Shown here: in pieces, positions 18,099 to 28,437 of the stretch
Layout of the letters: the number at the start of each line of letters is the position of its first letter
How positions within the stretch are numbered: position 1 is the first letter of the stretch
Origin: Paracoccaceae bacterium
GTDB taxonomy: Bacteria; Pseudomonadota; Alphaproteobacteria; Rhodobacterales; Rhodobacteraceae
Direction of reading: 5' to 3'
NCBI GenBank assembly: GCA_016124615.1
Contig: WGNF01000003.1
Span: 434,001-498,000, forward strand
Length of the DNA: 64,000 nucleotides
Position numbers and translations under genes: made by a program
The notes under the pieces: generated by a model
Told to the model about the DNA's origin: nothing
Databases searched by the model: none
What the model saw: only the letters and a program-made list of their open reading frames with translations

Positions 18099-19259
18099 TC
18101 AATCCCTCAGGCTTTCTTCGCGCAAGCCGTCGGCGAGCAGGTTGAGACCCAGAACGAGGCTCATCAGCGCGATGGCGGGCACGAAGGCGGGGTAGGGGTA
18201 GATCGACAGGAGCTTGCGCCCGGCGTTGATGGTGGACCCCCAGTCCGGGCTTTCGGGCGAAACGCCGAGGCCGAAGAAGCCGAGCGTTCCCAGCAGGATG
18301 GTGGTGTAGCCGATGCGCAGGCAGAAATCGACGATCAGCGGGCCGCGGGCGTTCGGCAGAATTTCCCACAGCATGATGTACCACGGCCCCTCGCCGCGGG
18401 TCTGGGCGGCGGCGACGTAGTCGCGCGACTTGATGTCGAGCACGATGCCGCGCACGATCCGGAACACGGTGGGCGAGTTCACGAAGACCACCGAGACGAA
18501 CACGTTGAGCATGTTCGAATCCATCGTGAAGACGCCCAGCGGGTCGGCGTTGAAGGCGAGCCCGGAATAGGCCCAGAAGCCGATCACCAGCGTCAGGCCG
18601 ACGTAAATGTTCCGCTTCCACGGCGAGGTGAAATAGCGGCTGTTCCAGAGCACGGTGAGAAACAGGATCGGGAACAGGAAGAGCACGGCGGCAAGGTAGA
18701 TCGGCACCCCGGTCTGACGGATCGCCGGGGTGACCAGCAGATAGAACAGCAGGATCACCGGGAAGGCGAGCACGAGGTTGGCGACGAACGACAGGATCGT
18801 GTCGAGCCGCCCGCCGGAATAGCCGGCCGGCAGGCCGAGCGTGATGCCGACCATATAGGCGAAGGTGGTCGCCGCCGGTGCGATGATCAGCACCCGCCGC
18901 GCGCCCATCACCATGCGGCTGAAGACGTCGCGGGCCAGGTTGTCGCCGCCGAAGATGTACCACGGATAGCCGGCCTCGGATTTCGGCGCCGCCGCGCCGG
19001 GCCAGGCATTTTTCAGCTGCACGACCTGATCGAGCGGATCGTGAGTGATGATCATCCCCGCGAAGAGCGCGGTGTAAGCCCAGAACATCACGATGAAAAG
19101 GCCGACCATGCCCACCGGGCTGTCGAACAGTTTGCCGTACAGGCCAAGCCTGCGCCGGAAGATGAACGAGGCGACAAGGGTGACGACGAGGGCAATCCAG
19201 ACGGGTACGAAGCGCAAAAGCACCTGGACCAGGATTCCACCGGGGGTGAGAGCGTCCAT
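18099..19259 (-). CDS. peptide-type ABC transporter permease (DppC-like)
   Basis: This 386-residue inner-membrane permease has its BPD_transp_1 core in the C-terminal half (EAA loop region near AAAQTRGEGPWYIMLWEILPNA) and an extended N-terminus with a first helix near residue 15, as in the OppC N-terminal domain. The start at 19259 is chosen because the open frame upstream overlaps the other permease in a different frame. The gene follows the DppB-like permease by 11 bases. It forms the membrane channel with that protein. Confidence 0.88.
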   Translation of the reverse strand: MDALTPGGILVQVLLRFVPVWIALVVTLVASFIFRRRLGLYGKLFDSPVGMVGLFIVMFWAYTALFAGMIITHDPLDQVVQLKNAWPGAAAPKSEAGYPWYIFGGDNLARDVFSRMVMGARRVLIIAPAATTFAYMVGITLGLPAGYSGGRLDTILSFVANLVLAFPVILLFYLLVTPAIRQTGVPIYLAAVLFLFPILFLTVLWNSRYFTSPWKRNIYVGLTLVIGFWAYSGLAFNADPLGVFTMDSNMLNVFVSVVFVNSPTVFRIVRGIVLDIKSRDYVAAAQTRGEGPWYIMLWEILPNARGPLIVDFCLRIGYTTILLGTLGFFGLGVSPESPDWGSTINAGRKLLSIYPYPAFVPAIALMSLVLGLNLLADGLREESLRD

Positions 19260-19270
19260 GCGGGGCCTCC

Positions 19271-20359
19271 TCAGGAAATCCGGATGCGGGGGTTCAGATA
19301 GACGTAGCCGATGTCGGAGATCAGCTGCGTGAGCAGGACCACCACCACCGCCACCACCGAGCAGCCGAGCAGCAATTCGATGTCGTTGCCCTCGGCGGCC
19401 GCCACCAGCGTCCAGCCGAAGCCCTTGTAGTTGAACAGCGTTTCCGTGATCACCACGCCGTTCAGCAACCAGGGGATCTGCAGCATGATCACCGTGAACG
19501 GGGCGATCAGCGCATTTCGCAGCGCGTGTTTCAGCACCACGTTGCGGAAGCTGACACCCTTCAGCCGCGCGGTGCGGATGTATTGCGCCGTCATCACCTC
19601 GGTCATCGAGGCGCGGGTCATGCGGGCGATGTAGCCGATGCCGTAAAGCGCGATGGTCATCACCGGCAGGGCGAAGTTGTCGAAGGTGATATGGTCCATC
19701 GCGCTGGAGGCGGACCCCTTGAAGAGCGTGCCCGAACTGAGCAGGCCGAGCGACTTGAACAGCGGCGACAGGCCGACGGTGGTAGAGCCGAAAAGCACGA
19801 TCAGCACCACGCCCGAGACATATTCCGGCGTCGCGGTCGAGGCGATGGACAGTGTCGACAGCACCCGGTCGGTGCGCGACCCCTCTCGCATCCCGGCGAG
19901 GATGCCGATGATCAGCGAGGTCGGGATCATCACGATCAGCACCCAGAGCATCAAGAGGCCGGTCAGCCCCATCCGGATCCCGATGATCGTCGATACCGGC
20001 TGCTTGAACACGGTCGAGGTGCCCCAGTCGCCCTGCAGGATGCCGCAATAGCGCGGCGCAGGCGTATCCGGCGCGTTCGGATCGACGCAGCGCCCGGTGG
20101 GCTTGCCGGTTTCGGCATTGGTGCCGGTCCAGCCGGGCACCAGCCCCAGCCACTCGCCATAGCGGCTGACCAGTGGCGCGGCATAGCCGTGCGACTGCAA
20201 CCAGCTGTTCACCTGATCGTCGCTCATCCGGGCCGAAGCCTCGGTTTTCGCGAGCTTGACCAGGTTGGGATGCAGGTTGGTGAGGAAAAACACGACAAAG
20301 GTCAGGCAGAACGCCGTCAGGATCATCGTGCCAAGGCGCCGCATCAGGAACTTGAGCAT
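19271..20359 (-). CDS. peptide-type ABC transporter permease (DppB-like)
   Basis: This 362-residue permease begins with the family's typical basic start MLKFLMRRLGTMIL and first membrane helix. A periplasmic insertion of about 100 residues (about 40-130) precedes the transport core with its EAA motif (RLKGVSFRNVVLKHALRNA). It pairs with the DppC-like permease just downstream. The insertion is longer than in classical DppB, as in some OppB-like systems. The ATG at 20359 is preceded by GGAAAGGGAG-like bases on the minus strand. Confidence 0.9.
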   Translation of the reverse strand: MLKFLMRRLGTMILTAFCLTFVVFFLTNLHPNLVKLAKTEASARMSDDQVNSWLQSHGYAAPLVSRYGEWLGLVPGWTGTNAETGKPTGRCVDPNAPDTPAPRYCGILQGDWGTSTVFKQPVSTIIGIRMGLTGLLMLWVLIVMIPTSLIIGILAGMREGSRTDRVLSTLSIASTATPEYVSGVVLIVLFGSTTVGLSPLFKSLGLLSSGTLFKGSASSAMDHITFDNFALPVMTIALYGIGYIARMTRASMTEVMTAQYIRTARLKGVSFRNVVLKHALRNALIAPFTVIMLQIPWLLNGVVITETLFNYKGFGWTLVAAAEGNDIELLLGCSVVAVVVVLLTQLISDIGYVYLNPRIRIS

Positions 20360-20484
20360 GGCTCCCTTTCCGGGGTCGGCGGCGGGCGGTCGTTCAGGAC
20401 GACCGCGCGGCACCGATCCGCATCACGCAAGAAGGGGGGCCGGAAAGGCCGGGTGATCCCGGCCTTTCCGGTGTTCGGATGGAC

Positions 20485-22143
20485 TCAGGTTTCCATCCAC
20501 CACTGGTAGACGTGATGCTCGAAGGTCGGGTGCATTTCGACGTCGTGCACCGTCTTCTTGTAGTGGCGGTAGAGCGAGCGCCAGTAGGGCTGGATCAGCA
20601 CGCCCTGTTCCAGCATGATCTCTTCGATCCGCTTCATCACTTCCTTGCGCTTGCCGGCGTCGGCGATCGACATCGCCTTGGCCAGCAGGGTGTCGTACTC
20701 GGCGTTGGAGAAGGCGGTTTCGTTCCATGAGCCGCCGGTCTTGTAGGCAAGCGCCAGAACCTGCACGCCCAGCGGCCGCATGTTCCATTCGGTCGCCGAG
20801 AACGGATACTTGGTCCAGTCGTTCCAGAAGGTCGAGCCCGGCAGGATCGTCCGCTTGATCTTGATGCCCGCATCGCGCATTTGTGCGGCGACGGCATCGC
20901 AGGTGGCGGCTTGCCAGCTGTCGTCGATCGAGATCAGTTCGAACTCGTGGTCGCCCATGCCCGCCTTGTCCAGCGCGGCCTTGGCGGCTTTCGGATCGGC
21001 CTTGATCCCCGGCAGCGGGTAGTATTCCGGGTGGATCGGCGCGACGTGGTAGTTGGCGGCCTCGGTGCCAAGACCAGCATAGCCGAGTTCCAGCACCACC
21101 TTGTTGTCGACCGCCAGTTGCAGCGCCTTGCGGACGGCGACGTCCTTGTAGTCTGCTGCCGCCTCATTGAAGCGAACGGCGATGGTGGCCGCGGTATGCG
21201 CTTCCGACTTGGTCCAGCCGATGCCGTCGAACACCTTCACGAAATCGCCGACCGTCTGGTAGGTCATGTCGATCTCGTCGGCCTCGGCCGCGGCGGCAAT
21301 CGCCGACTCGTCGGTGCCGAGGTCGATATATTCGATGCTGTCCAGCCAGGGGCCGCCCCAGCCTTCCGCGGCGGTGCCCCACCAGGTCAGCTTGTCGTTT
21401 TTCGTCAGCACCTGCTTCACGCCGACCTGGTTGGTCGTGGGCAGATAGGGGCCGGTGCCGATCGGGTTCACCGACGGATCGCTGCCATCGTAGCTGGAGT
21501 GCACGATGGCGGCCGGGTAGTCGGCCATGCCGGCGATGATGGTGATGTCCGGCTGGGTCAGGTGCAGCACGACGGTGTGGTCGTCCTTCATCTCGATCGC
21601 GCCGTCCTTGACCTTCTTGCCGTCCATGACCGCAGGCATCCGGCTGGCCATCGAGTTGCCGTCGACGGTGGCATCGCACCAGCGGGTCAGGTTGAACACC
21701 ACGTCCTTGGCGGTGAAATCGTCGCCGTTCGACCACTTCACGCCCTTGCGCACATGCAGGGTGAACTCGGTCGCGTCGTCGTTGGCATCCCAGCTTTCCA
21801 GCAGCATGCCGCGGAAGGTGCCGTCACGGTTGTACTCGACCAGATATTCCAGCCAGCCGCGCGAGAAGTTCGCCATTTGCGACCAGTCGAACAGGCGCGG
21901 GTCTTTCAGCGCCTTGGTTTCCATGTCCATGCGCAGCGTACCGCCCGCCTTCGGGGTCATGGTGGCGGCCTTGGCCGCCGGTGCGTCAAGGCCGATCAGG
22001 CCATAGGCCGCGACCGCCGACATCCCCAGCGCCGAGGCGCGGGTGAGGAACTCGCGGCGGCTCAGCTCGCCGGTCTTGACCTCTTCGGCATACATCACGG
22101 CTGCGGGGTGCAGCCGAGGGCCGTCCGTCTTCATGTCAGTCAT
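20485..22143 (-). CDS. ABC transporter substrate-binding protein, family 5 (peptide-type)
   Basis: This 552-residue SBP_bac_5 protein has a long n-region and a twin-arginine-like signal ([17 protein letters not shown]) cut near AKAAT. The family's hallmarks are present: the N-terminal WEYLVEYN/ESWDAND region, [20 protein letters not shown], and the C-terminal region near [12 protein letters not shown]. It captures a peptide or similar ligand in the periplasm and hands it to the two permeases downstream. The ligand cannot be told from sequence. It is the first gene of the transport operon, with a promoter upstream and an AraC-type gene before that. Confidence 0.9.
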   Translation of the reverse strand: MTDMKTDGPRLHPAAVMYAEEVKTGELSRREFLTRASALGMSAVAAYGLIGLDAPAAKAATMTPKAGGTLRMDMETKALKDPRLFDWSQMANFSRGWLEYLVEYNRDGTFRGMLLESWDANDDATEFTLHVRKGVKWSNGDDFTAKDVVFNLTRWCDATVDGNSMASRMPAVMDGKKVKDGAIEMKDDHTVVLHLTQPDITIIAGMADYPAAIVHSSYDGSDPSVNPIGTGPYLPTTNQVGVKQVLTKNDKLTWWGTAAEGWGGPWLDSIEYIDLGTDESAIAAAAEADEIDMTYQTVGDFVKVFDGIGWTKSEAHTAATIAVRFNEAAADYKDVAVRKALQLAVDNKVVLELGYAGLGTEAANYHVAPIHPEYYPLPGIKADPKAAKAALDKAGMGDHEFELISIDDSWQAATCDAVAAQMRDAGIKIKRTILPGSTFWNDWTKYPFSATEWNMRPLGVQVLALAYKTGGSWNETAFSNAEYDTLLAKAMSIADAGKRKEVMKRIEEIMLEQGVLIQPYWRSLYRHYKKTVHDVEMHPTFEHHVYQWWMET

Positions 22144-22231
22144 GAGTTAGCTCCCTGTCAGTTATTTTGTTTTCGCCCGCAGCCGGTTGCCGGGCTGGTC
22201 GGGCGTCCGTCCTTGTGGATCGACTTCCGCC

Positions 22232-22260
22232 ATAGCGCACGAGTTCTGGCCTGACGTCAA
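22232..22260 (-). promoter_or_regulatory. putative promoter of the peptide-type ABC operon
   Basis: On the minus strand the -35 is TTGACG (22255-22260), the spacer is 17 bases and the -10 is CGCTAT (22232-22237). It lies about 90 bases upstream of the substrate-binding protein start in the 223-bp gap after the AraC gene. A second candidate -35 (TTGACC) lies further upstream without a clear -10. Confidence 0.4.
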
Positions 22261-22366
22261 CGCCAGCATTCGGCACTTTGTCGGAGTTTTGCGACATGTC
22301 CCTAGAAAAGCCCCCCTGCCGCCTGCGGTCAACCCCGCGCGATGGCTTTTCGGGCAGTCCCTGCGA

Positions 22367-23167
22367 TCAGACCGATTTGCGGAAGGCGGTCGGGGTCTTG
22401 CCGGTGCGGTGCTGGAAAGCGCGGGTGAAATAGGCCGCCGAGGTGAAACCAAGGCTGCGCGACACCTCGTTGACCGGCATCCGGGTTTCCACCAGCAGGC
22501 GGCGCGCCTCGAACAGCACGCGGTCCTGCAACAGCGACGAGGCCGGGCGACCGCAGGCCTGCCGACAGACCCGGCTGAGGTGGGTCGGCGTCACTTCCAG
22601 CGCGGCGGCGTAGTCGGCCACGCCCTGACCGCTGCGAAAGTCACGCTCCAGCAAGGCACTGAAACGCTGCGCCAGTCGGCGGGCCGCATCGGGGCGGATC
22701 GCTTCGGGCGGTTGCAGCGCCGCCTGCCGCTCGATCCAGACCGACAAGAGGCCAAGGTGGTGATGCACGGCCCGGCCCTGACCGGGCTTGGCGCCGTCCA
22801 TCTCGCGCTGCATGGTGTCCAGCAGGGCGGTCAGTTCCATCTGCGCCGCGGTTTCGCGGATCCGCAGGTGCTGCGCCGTGGTGGGCAGCGGCAGGTCGCA
22901 ATCAGCGCCGAAAAACAACGCGCTGCCAAAGACATGCTGCGAGGCTTCGAAGCCGTGCATGGTGCCCGCCGGAATGAAGATCGCGTTGTGGGTGCCGTAG
23001 CCACGGGTGACGCCGCCGACGGTGATGCGGCCCTGACCGCGGGTGAACCACAGCAGCAGCGGCTCTGACACGCTGCGCATGGCCTCTACCCGCCAGCGCC
23101 CGCCTGCGGCAAGGCGCGGAATCGCAATAAGCCGTGCGGCGCTGCCGCTCGATTGCTGGTCGTTCAT
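22367..23167 (-). CDS. AraC-family transcriptional regulator
   Basis: This 266-residue regulator has an N-terminal cupin-like sensing domain (about 15-130, with GGVTRGYGTHNAIFIPAGTMHG) and a C-terminal double helix-turn-helix (about 165-265) ending SLGFTSAAYFTRAFQHRTGKTPTAFR, the AraC signature. It lies directly upstream of, and on the same strand as, the peptide-type ABC operon, so it probably controls it in response to a small effector. Motifs are intact. The direct targets are inference. Confidence 0.9.
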   Translation of the reverse strand: MNDQQSSGSAARLIAIPRLAAGGRWRVEAMRSVSEPLLLWFTRGQGRITVGGVTRGYGTHNAIFIPAGTMHGFEASQHVFGSALFFGADCDLPLPTTAQHLRIRETAAQMELTALLDTMQREMDGAKPGQGRAVHHHLGLLSVWIERQAALQPPEAIRPDAARRLAQRFSALLERDFRSGQGVADYAAALEVTPTHLSRVCRQACGRPASSLLQDRVLFEARRLLVETRMPVNEVSRSLGFTSAAYFTRAFQHRTGKTPTAFRKSV

Positions 23168-23290
23168 ACTGCACCGGTCCCCGGGTGGTCTTTTGCCGGA
23201 ATCCTAGGGGGTAAGCCGGTCAATCCCAAGGGGAAATCGTGCGGGCGCCCGCCGCGTCGGCGAAGCGTGGCGCATCCGCACCGTTCCGCG

Positions 23291-24187
23291 TCAGCCCAGC
23301 TCGATCGCGCGCCAGTTGTGCATCCGGCTGCGGAACCACGTGCGTTGCCGTTTGGCATATTGGCGGGTGGCGATCTTGGCCGCGGCGATGGCGGCGTCGA
23401 GCGGCAGATCGCCCTGCAGATGGGCGACCAGCTCCGGCGCGCCGATGGCCCGGGCCGAGGCGCGCGCGGGTTGCCAGAATGGCAGCTCGGCCCGCACCTC
23501 GTCCAGCGCGCCGGCGGCCATCATCGCGTCAAAGCGGCGGTCGATCCGGGGCGCCAGCCGGTCGGCGGGGGCGTGCATCACCACCGCCTCGGCCGCTGCC
23601 AGCGGCAGGACCGGCGCGCCGGTTTCGGCCTGCCAGTCGGCCAGACCGCGGCCGGTGGCGCGCAACACCTCCCACGCGCGCTGAACGCGGGCGGGGTTGG
23701 CGGTGTCGATGCGCGCCGCGGTGGCAGGGTCGAGCGTCGCCAGCAGCGCGCGGGTGCCCTGCGCGGCCCGCAGCGCGTCGGCCTCGGCGCGCACTTCGGG
23801 CGGGGTCGGCGGGATCTCTGCCAGCCCCTCGGTCAGTGCGGTGAAGTAAAGCCCGGTGCCGCCGACGATGATCGGCCGCTTTCCGCTGGCCAGGATCGCC
23901 GCCACCTCGCGCAGCCAGTGGCCGACGGAATAGGGCTGGTCGCGGCCGATGTGGCCATAGAGCAGATGCGGCGCGCGGGCCTCATCGTCGGGGCCGGGGC
24001 GGGCGGTCAGGATGCGCCAGCAGCCGTAAACCTGCAGCGCATCGGCGTTGACGATCACGCCGCCCTGGGTTTCCGCCAGCTGCAGCGCCAGCGCCGATTT
24101 GCCCGACGCGGTCGGCCCCGCGATCAGCACCGGGCGCCCGGCTGCGATGGTCTGTGGCACGTTGCCTCTCCGTTCCGGCGCGGTCAC
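23291..24187 (-). CDS. miaA: tRNA dimethylallyltransferase
   Basis: This 298-residue MiaA has the P-loop [10 protein letters not shown] (24-33). The family's DALQVYG, GGTGLYF and [12 protein letters not shown] segments bind dimethylallyl diphosphate and tRNA. It adds the isopentenyl group to A37 of tRNAs reading UNN codons, the first step towards ms2i6A. The start used is GTG at 24187; a GTG nine codons later is possible. It is divergent from pyrH. With mnmA, trmFO and gluQ it makes four tRNA-modification genes in this window. Confidence 0.95.
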   Translation of the reverse strand: MTAPERRGNVPQTIAAGRPVLIAGPTASGKSALALQLAETQGGVIVNADALQVYGCWRILTARPGPDDEARAPHLLYGHIGRDQPYSVGHWLREVAAILASGKRPIIVGGTGLYFTALTEGLAEIPPTPPEVRAEADALRAAQGTRALLATLDPATAARIDTANPARVQRAWEVLRATGRGLADWQAETGAPVLPLAAAEAVVMHAPADRLAPRIDRRFDAMMAAGALDEVRAELPFWQPARASARAIGAPELVAHLQGDLPLDAAIAAAKIATRQYAKRQRTWFRSRMHNWRAIELG

Positions 24188-24270
24188 CTGCCGCTTAGGC
24201 GTTGAACCTCGCCGCGTTTTCCGACATTTTGCGCCGCAGTCAAGATTTCACCAGATCGGGAGCACTTCGC

Positions 24271-25008
24271 ATGAACGAGGCATCGTCTCATCCACCAGTG
24301 GTGACCTACAAGCGGGTGATGCTCAAGATCTCGGGCGAGGCGCTGATGGGCGACCAAGGCTACGGTCTGCATCCGCCCACCGTCCAGCGCATCGCGCAAG
24401 AGGTCAAGTCGGTCCGCGATCTGGGCGTCGAGATCTGCATGGTGATCGGCGGCGGCAACATCTTCCGGGGGCTGCAGGGCTCGGCGCAGGGGATGGAGCG
24501 GGCGACGGCAGATTACATGGGGATGCTGGCCACGGTGATGAACGCGCTGGCGATGCAGGCCGCGCTGGAGTCGCTGGGCGTCTTCACCCGGGTGATCAGC
24601 GCGATCCCGATGGATACGGTGTGTGAGCCCTACATCCGCCGCCGCGCGATCCGCCATCTGGAAAAGGGCCGCGTCTGCATCTTCGCCGCCGGCACCGGCA
24701 ACCCCTATTTCACCACCGACACCGCCGCCACGCTGCGCGCCAACGAAATGGACTGCGAGGCGATCTTCAAGGGCACCAAGGTGGACGGGGTCTATGACAA
24801 GGATCCCAAGAAGTTCGCCGACGCCAAGCGGTACGAGACCGTCAGCTATGACGAAGTGCTGCAAAAGCATCTGGGCGTGATGGATGCCTCGGCAATCGCG
24901 CTTGCCCGCGACAACGACCTGCCGATCATCGTCTTCTCGCTCGACGAACCCGGCGGCTTCCGCACCATCCTGAGCGGCAACGGAACTTACACCCGCGTTC
25001 ACGGGTAG
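24271..25008 (+). CDS. pyrH: UMP kinase
   Basis: This 245-residue amino-acid-kinase-fold enzyme contains [15 protein letters not shown] (18-32) and GGGNIFRG. It makes UDP from UMP and is allosterically controlled by GTP and UTP in the family. The ATG at 24271 has a GGAG ribosome-binding site 12 bases upstream; the frame extends further but without coding character. It heads the pyrH-frr-uppS-cdsA-dxr-rseP-bamA order typical of proteobacteria, though rpsB-tsf are not next to it here; miaA takes that place. Confidence 0.96.
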   Translation: MNEASSHPPVVTYKRVMLKISGEALMGDQGYGLHPPTVQRIAQEVKSVRDLGVEICMVIGGGNIFRGLQGSAQGMERATADYMGMLATVMNALAMQAALESLGVFTRVISAIPMDTVCEPYIRRRAIRHLEKGRVCIFAAGTGNPYFTTDTAATLRANEMDCEAIFKGTKVDGVYDKDPKKFADAKRYETVSYDEVLQKHLGVMDASAIALARDNDLPIIVFSLDEPGGFRTILSGNGTYTRVHG

Positions 25009-25094
25009 GCTATACACTCGGGGTCGCCTTGTTGGTATACAAACCCTGTGCGGCCCCTGATCCACAAGACACGATGCAGGGAAGAGGAACGACG

Positions 25095-25661
25095 ATGGCG
25101 GATGACGCGACCGAGATTGACCTGGACGACCTTCAGCGGCGGATGGACGGCGCGATGGTCGCGTTGCGTCAGGAATTTGCCACGCTGCGCACCGGGCGCG
25201 GGTCTGCCTCGATGCTGGACCCGATTCAGGCCGACGCTTACGGTCAGATGACGCCGATCAACCAGCTTGGCACGGTGAACGTTCCCGAGCCGCGCATGGT
25301 GACGATCAACGTCTGGGACAAGGCGATGATCTCGAAGGTCGAGCGGGCGATTCGCGATTCGGGGCTGGGCATCAATCCGGTGGTGGATGGCCCGATCATC
25401 CGCCTGCCGATCCCGGAACTGAACGAGGAACGCCGCCGCGAGCTGACCAAGGTCGCCGCGCATTATTCCGAACAGGCCCGCGTCGCGATCCGCAACGTGC
25501 GCCGCGACGGCATGGACCAGCTCAAACGCGCCAAGACCGCGGGCATGAGCGAGGACGACAACAAGATGTACGCGGACGAGGTGCAGGCGCTGACCGACAA
25601 GGCGATTGCCGCCGTCGATCGGGCGCTTGAGGCGAAACAGCAGGAGATCATGCACGTCTAG
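25095..25661 (+). CDS. frr: ribosome recycling factor
   Basis: This 188-residue RRF has the canonical tRNA-like architecture. It contains [11 protein letters not shown], the domain II region around [17 protein letters not shown], and the helical C-terminus [13 protein letters not shown]. With EF-G it splits post-termination ribosomes. The start at 25095 has GAAGAGGAA upstream; the upstream open frame would add non-family residues. It is the second gene of the envelope cluster. Confidence 0.96.
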   Translation: MADDATEIDLDDLQRRMDGAMVALRQEFATLRTGRGSASMLDPIQADAYGQMTPINQLGTVNVPEPRMVTINVWDKAMISKVERAIRDSGLGINPVVDGPIIRLPIPELNEERRRELTKVAAHYSEQARVAIRNVRRDGMDQLKRAKTAGMSEDDNKMYADEVQALTDKAIAAVDRALEAKQQEIMHV

Positions 25662-25691
25662 GCGCGCAGGATCACCGGGAAAGGACAGGAA

Positions 25692-26435
25692 TTGGCCGCC
25701 GAGGACGCACCGGGATCCCAGTTCCCGTCCCGCAGGACCGCGGAGCACGTCGCCATCATCATGGATGGCAACGGCCGCTGGGCGACACAGCGCGGCTGGC
25801 CGCGGCTGGTCGGCCACCGCCGCGGTGCCGAACGGGTCAAGCAGATCGTGCGGGCCTGCCCCGATCTCGGCATCCGCTGGATCACCATCTACGCCTTCTC
25901 GACCGAGAACTGGAAACGGTCGACCGAAGAGGTGCTGGGCCTGATGGGCATCTTCGCGCGCTATATCGAGCGCGAGGCCGACCGGCTTTCGGCGGAAGGG
26001 GTGCGGATGCGCTTCATCGGCGACCGGACCCGGCTGGATGTCAAGTTGCAGCGCCTGATGGCCGGCATCGAGGCGCGCACCAGCGCCAACACCCGGCTGA
26101 ACCTGACGGTGGCGATCAACTACGGCGGCCGGGATGAGATCACGCGCGCCGCGCAGCGGATCGCCGCGCAAGTGGCGGGCGGCACGCTTCAGGCCGCGGA
26201 GGTCGATGGCGAGGTGATGGCGCGCGCGCTGGACACCGCCGACCTGCCCGACCCCGATCTGGTGATCCGCACCAGTGGCGAGACGCGGATCTCGAACTTC
26301 CTGCTGTGGCAGTCGGCCTATGCCGAATATGAATTCACCCAGACGCTCTGGCCGGATTTCACCATCGAGGAACTGGCGTCGATCCTCGACCGGGTTGCCG
26401 TGCGCGATCGCCGCTTCGGGGCCGTCAGCGCATGA
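25692..26435 (+). CDS. uppS: isoprenyl transferase (undecaprenyl diphosphate synthase)
   Basis: This 247-residue cis-prenyltransferase has HVAIIMDGNGRWA with catalytic Asp25, FSTENWKRS and the C-terminal RTSGETRISNFLLWQSAYAE motif. It makes the C55 lipid carrier for peptidoglycan and polysaccharides. The start is TTG at 25692, behind a good AGGACAGG ribosome-binding site; the first ATG lies inside the catalytic motif and would truncate the enzyme. The last four bases overlap the cdsA start. Confidence 0.95.
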   Translation: MAAEDAPGSQFPSRRTAEHVAIIMDGNGRWATQRGWPRLVGHRRGAERVKQIVRACPDLGIRWITIYAFSTENWKRSTEEVLGLMGIFARYIEREADRLSAEGVRMRFIGDRTRLDVKLQRLMAGIEARTSANTRLNLTVAINYGGRDEITRAAQRIAAQVAGGTLQAAEVDGEVMARALDTADLPDPDLVIRTSGETRISNFLLWQSAYAEYEFTQTLWPDFTIEELASILDRVAVRDRRFGAVSA

Positions 26436-27238
26436 CATCACCGTCCAAATGGACCGACCTGCGCCAGCGCATGATCTCTGGATTCGCGCTGGCGCTGGTC
26501 GGCATCGTCGCGGTGCGGTTGGGCGGTGTCTGGTTCACCGCCCTTGCGACCATCGCCGCGGGCCTGATGCTGTGGGAACTGGCGGTGATGCTGGGCGCCG
26601 GGCGCAAGGCGCTGATCGCCTTCGCGCTTGGCGCCGGGGCGATGCTGGCGGCGCGGGTCACGTCGGGCCCGCTGGAAATCGGCATGTTGCTGCTGGTGGC
26701 CGCCGCCGCCGCGACCGTTGTGCAGCGCGACCGCGCGATCTGCTTCACCTACGGTCTGGCGATCCTGCTGGCCGCCGACGGGCTGACAGACTTTCGCGAG
26801 GTCAACGGCGGTACCTGGCTGTTCTGGCTGATCTTTGTCGTCATCACCACCGACATTGCGGGCTATTTCGCCGGGCGCCTGATCGGCGGGCGCAAGTTCT
26901 GGCCGCGCATCAGCCCGAAAAAGACCTGGTCGGGCACCATCGCGGGCTGGATCGGCGCGGCGGCGATCGGGATGCTGTTCCGCACCTTCACCAGCGCGGG
27001 GGTGGACCTGATCTGGATCAGCGCCGCGGTTTCGCTGGCCTCGCAAATGGGCGACATCACGGAAAGCGCGATCAAGCGGCGGGCCGGGATCAAGGACAGC
27101 TCGAACCTGATCCCCGGCCACGGCGGGTTGCTGGACCGGTTCGACGGGCTGTTGGGCGCGTCGCTGGCCATGCTGGCCTTCGCGCTGTTTGTCAAGGTTC
27201 CGGTGGTCAGCATCGTCCTGCCGATCGTGGGACACTGA
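26432..27238 (+). CDS. cdsA: phosphatidate cytidylyltransferase
   Basis: This 268-residue polytopic membrane enzyme has eight or so hydrophobic segments. The C-terminal CDS signature is spread over ESAIKRRAGIKD and NLIPGHGGLLDRFDG. It makes CDP-diacylglycerol, the branch point of phospholipid synthesis, in the inner membrane. It is coupled to uppS by an ATGA overlap and followed by dxr after three bases. Confidence 0.95.
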   Translation: MTSPSKWTDLRQRMISGFALALVGIVAVRLGGVWFTALATIAAGLMLWELAVMLGAGRKALIAFALGAGAMLAARVTSGPLEIGMLLLVAAAAATVVQRDRAICFTYGLAILLAADGLTDFREVNGGTWLFWLIFVVITTDIAGYFAGRLIGGRKFWPRISPKKTWSGTIAGWIGAAAIGMLFRTFTSAGVDLIWISAAVSLASQMGDITESAIKRRAGIKDSSNLIPGHGGLLDRFDGLLGASLAMLAFALFVKVPVVSIVLPIVGH

Positions 27239-27241
27239 GCC

Positions 27242-28432
27242 ATGCGGCGGATCGCGATCTTCGGCTCCACCGGCTCGATCGGGCAAAACACGGTGGATCT
27301 GCTGACGCGGCAGGGTGGGGCAGGGGCCTACGCGGTTTCCGTGCTGACCGGCGGGCGCAATGTGGCGCTGCTGGCGGCGCAGGCGCGCGCGTTGCGGGCC
27401 GGGCTGGCGGTGACGGCGCATCCCGAGTGCTACGCCGAACTGAAGGCCGCGCTGTCGGGCAGCGGCATCGAGGCGACGGCGGGGCCGCAGGCGATCGCCG
27501 AGGCGGCGGATCGCCCGGCCGACTGGGTGATGTCGGCCATCGTCGGCGCGGCGGGGCTGGTGCCGGGGTTCCGGGCGCTGGCGCAGGGCCAGACGCTGGC
27601 GCTGGCCAACAAGGAAAGTCTGGTGACCGCGGGGCCGCTGCTGATGGCCGAGGCGCGGCGGCATGGCGCCACCATCCTGCCGGTCGACAGCGAGCATTCG
27701 GCGGTGTTTCAGGCCCTGACCGGCGAGGATATCGCGGCGGTCGAGCGGATCATCATCACCGCCTCGGGCGGACCGTTCCGCTGCTGGAGCGTTGAGCAGC
27801 TGGCACAGGCGACGCCCGATCAGGCGGTGGCGCATCCGAACTGGTCGATGGGGCGGCGCATCTCGGTCGATTCGGCGAGCCTGTTCAACAAGGCGCTGGA
27901 GCTGATCGAGACGCACGAATTCTTTGGTGTCGCCCCCGACCGGATCGAGGTGCTGGTGCATCCGCAATCCATCGTGCATGCGCTGGTCGGCTTCAACGAC
28001 GGCGCGGTGATGGCACATCTGGGCGCGCCCGACATGCGCCACGCCATCGGTTACGCGCTGAACTGGCCCCGGCGGCGTGAAACGCCGGTGGCGCGGCTGG
28101 ATCTGGCCGCCATCGGCAGCCTGACCTTCGAGGCGCCGGATCCGGTACGATTTCCCGCGCTTCGGCTCGCTCGCGAGGTTATGAAGGCAGGAGGGCTTGC
28201 CGGGGCGGCCTTCAATGCGGCAAAGGAAGTGGCGCTGGACCATTTTCTGGCAGGCGCGATCCGGTTTCCTGGTATGGCCTCGGTGGTCGAAGACACGCTC
28301 GCCCGGCTTTCGGGCGAAAGCGGCCTTACGAATGCCCCGGTTGACCTTGATGCTGTGCTTGGCATGGATCAACACGCGCGGGCACTGGCACGTGAGGCAG
28401 TCAACCGGCTGCGGACGAGGGATCGAGGGTAG
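27242..28432 (+). CDS. dxr: 1-deoxy-D-xylulose 5-phosphate reductoisomerase
   Basis: This 396-residue DXR has the NADPH-binding GSTGSIG (7-13), LANKESLVTAG and the metal/substrate motif DSEHSA. It commits carbon to the MEP isoprenoid route, supplying precursors for the neighbouring UppS, and so to carrier lipid, quinones and any carotenoids. Gene order uppS-cdsA-dxr-rseP is conserved across proteobacteria. Confidence 0.96.
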   Translation: MRRIAIFGSTGSIGQNTVDLLTRQGGAGAYAVSVLTGGRNVALLAAQARALRAGLAVTAHPECYAELKAALSGSGIEATAGPQAIAEAADRPADWVMSAIVGAAGLVPGFRALAQGQTLALANKESLVTAGPLLMAEARRHGATILPVDSEHSAVFQALTGEDIAAVERIIITASGGPFRCWSVEQLAQATPDQAVAHPNWSMGRRISVDSASLFNKALELIETHEFFGVAPDRIEVLVHPQSIVHALVGFNDGAVMAHLGAPDMRHAIGYALNWPRRRETPVARLDLAAIGSLTFEAPDPVRFPALRLAREVMKAGGLAGAAFNAAKEVALDHFLAGAIRFPGMASVVEDTLARLSGESGLTNAPVDLDAVLGMDQHARALAREAVNRLRTRDRG

Positions 28433-28437
28433 GACGC

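Noticed and set aside
18099-20153. Apparent 684-residue fused permease
   Set aside because: The first half is an out-of-frame shadow of the DppB-like gene; the real DppC-like protein starts at 19259.
26275-27795. 506-residue plus-strand ORF across cdsA and dxr
   Set aside because: It is frame-shifted from both genes, Arg/Gly-rich, and lacks any domain.
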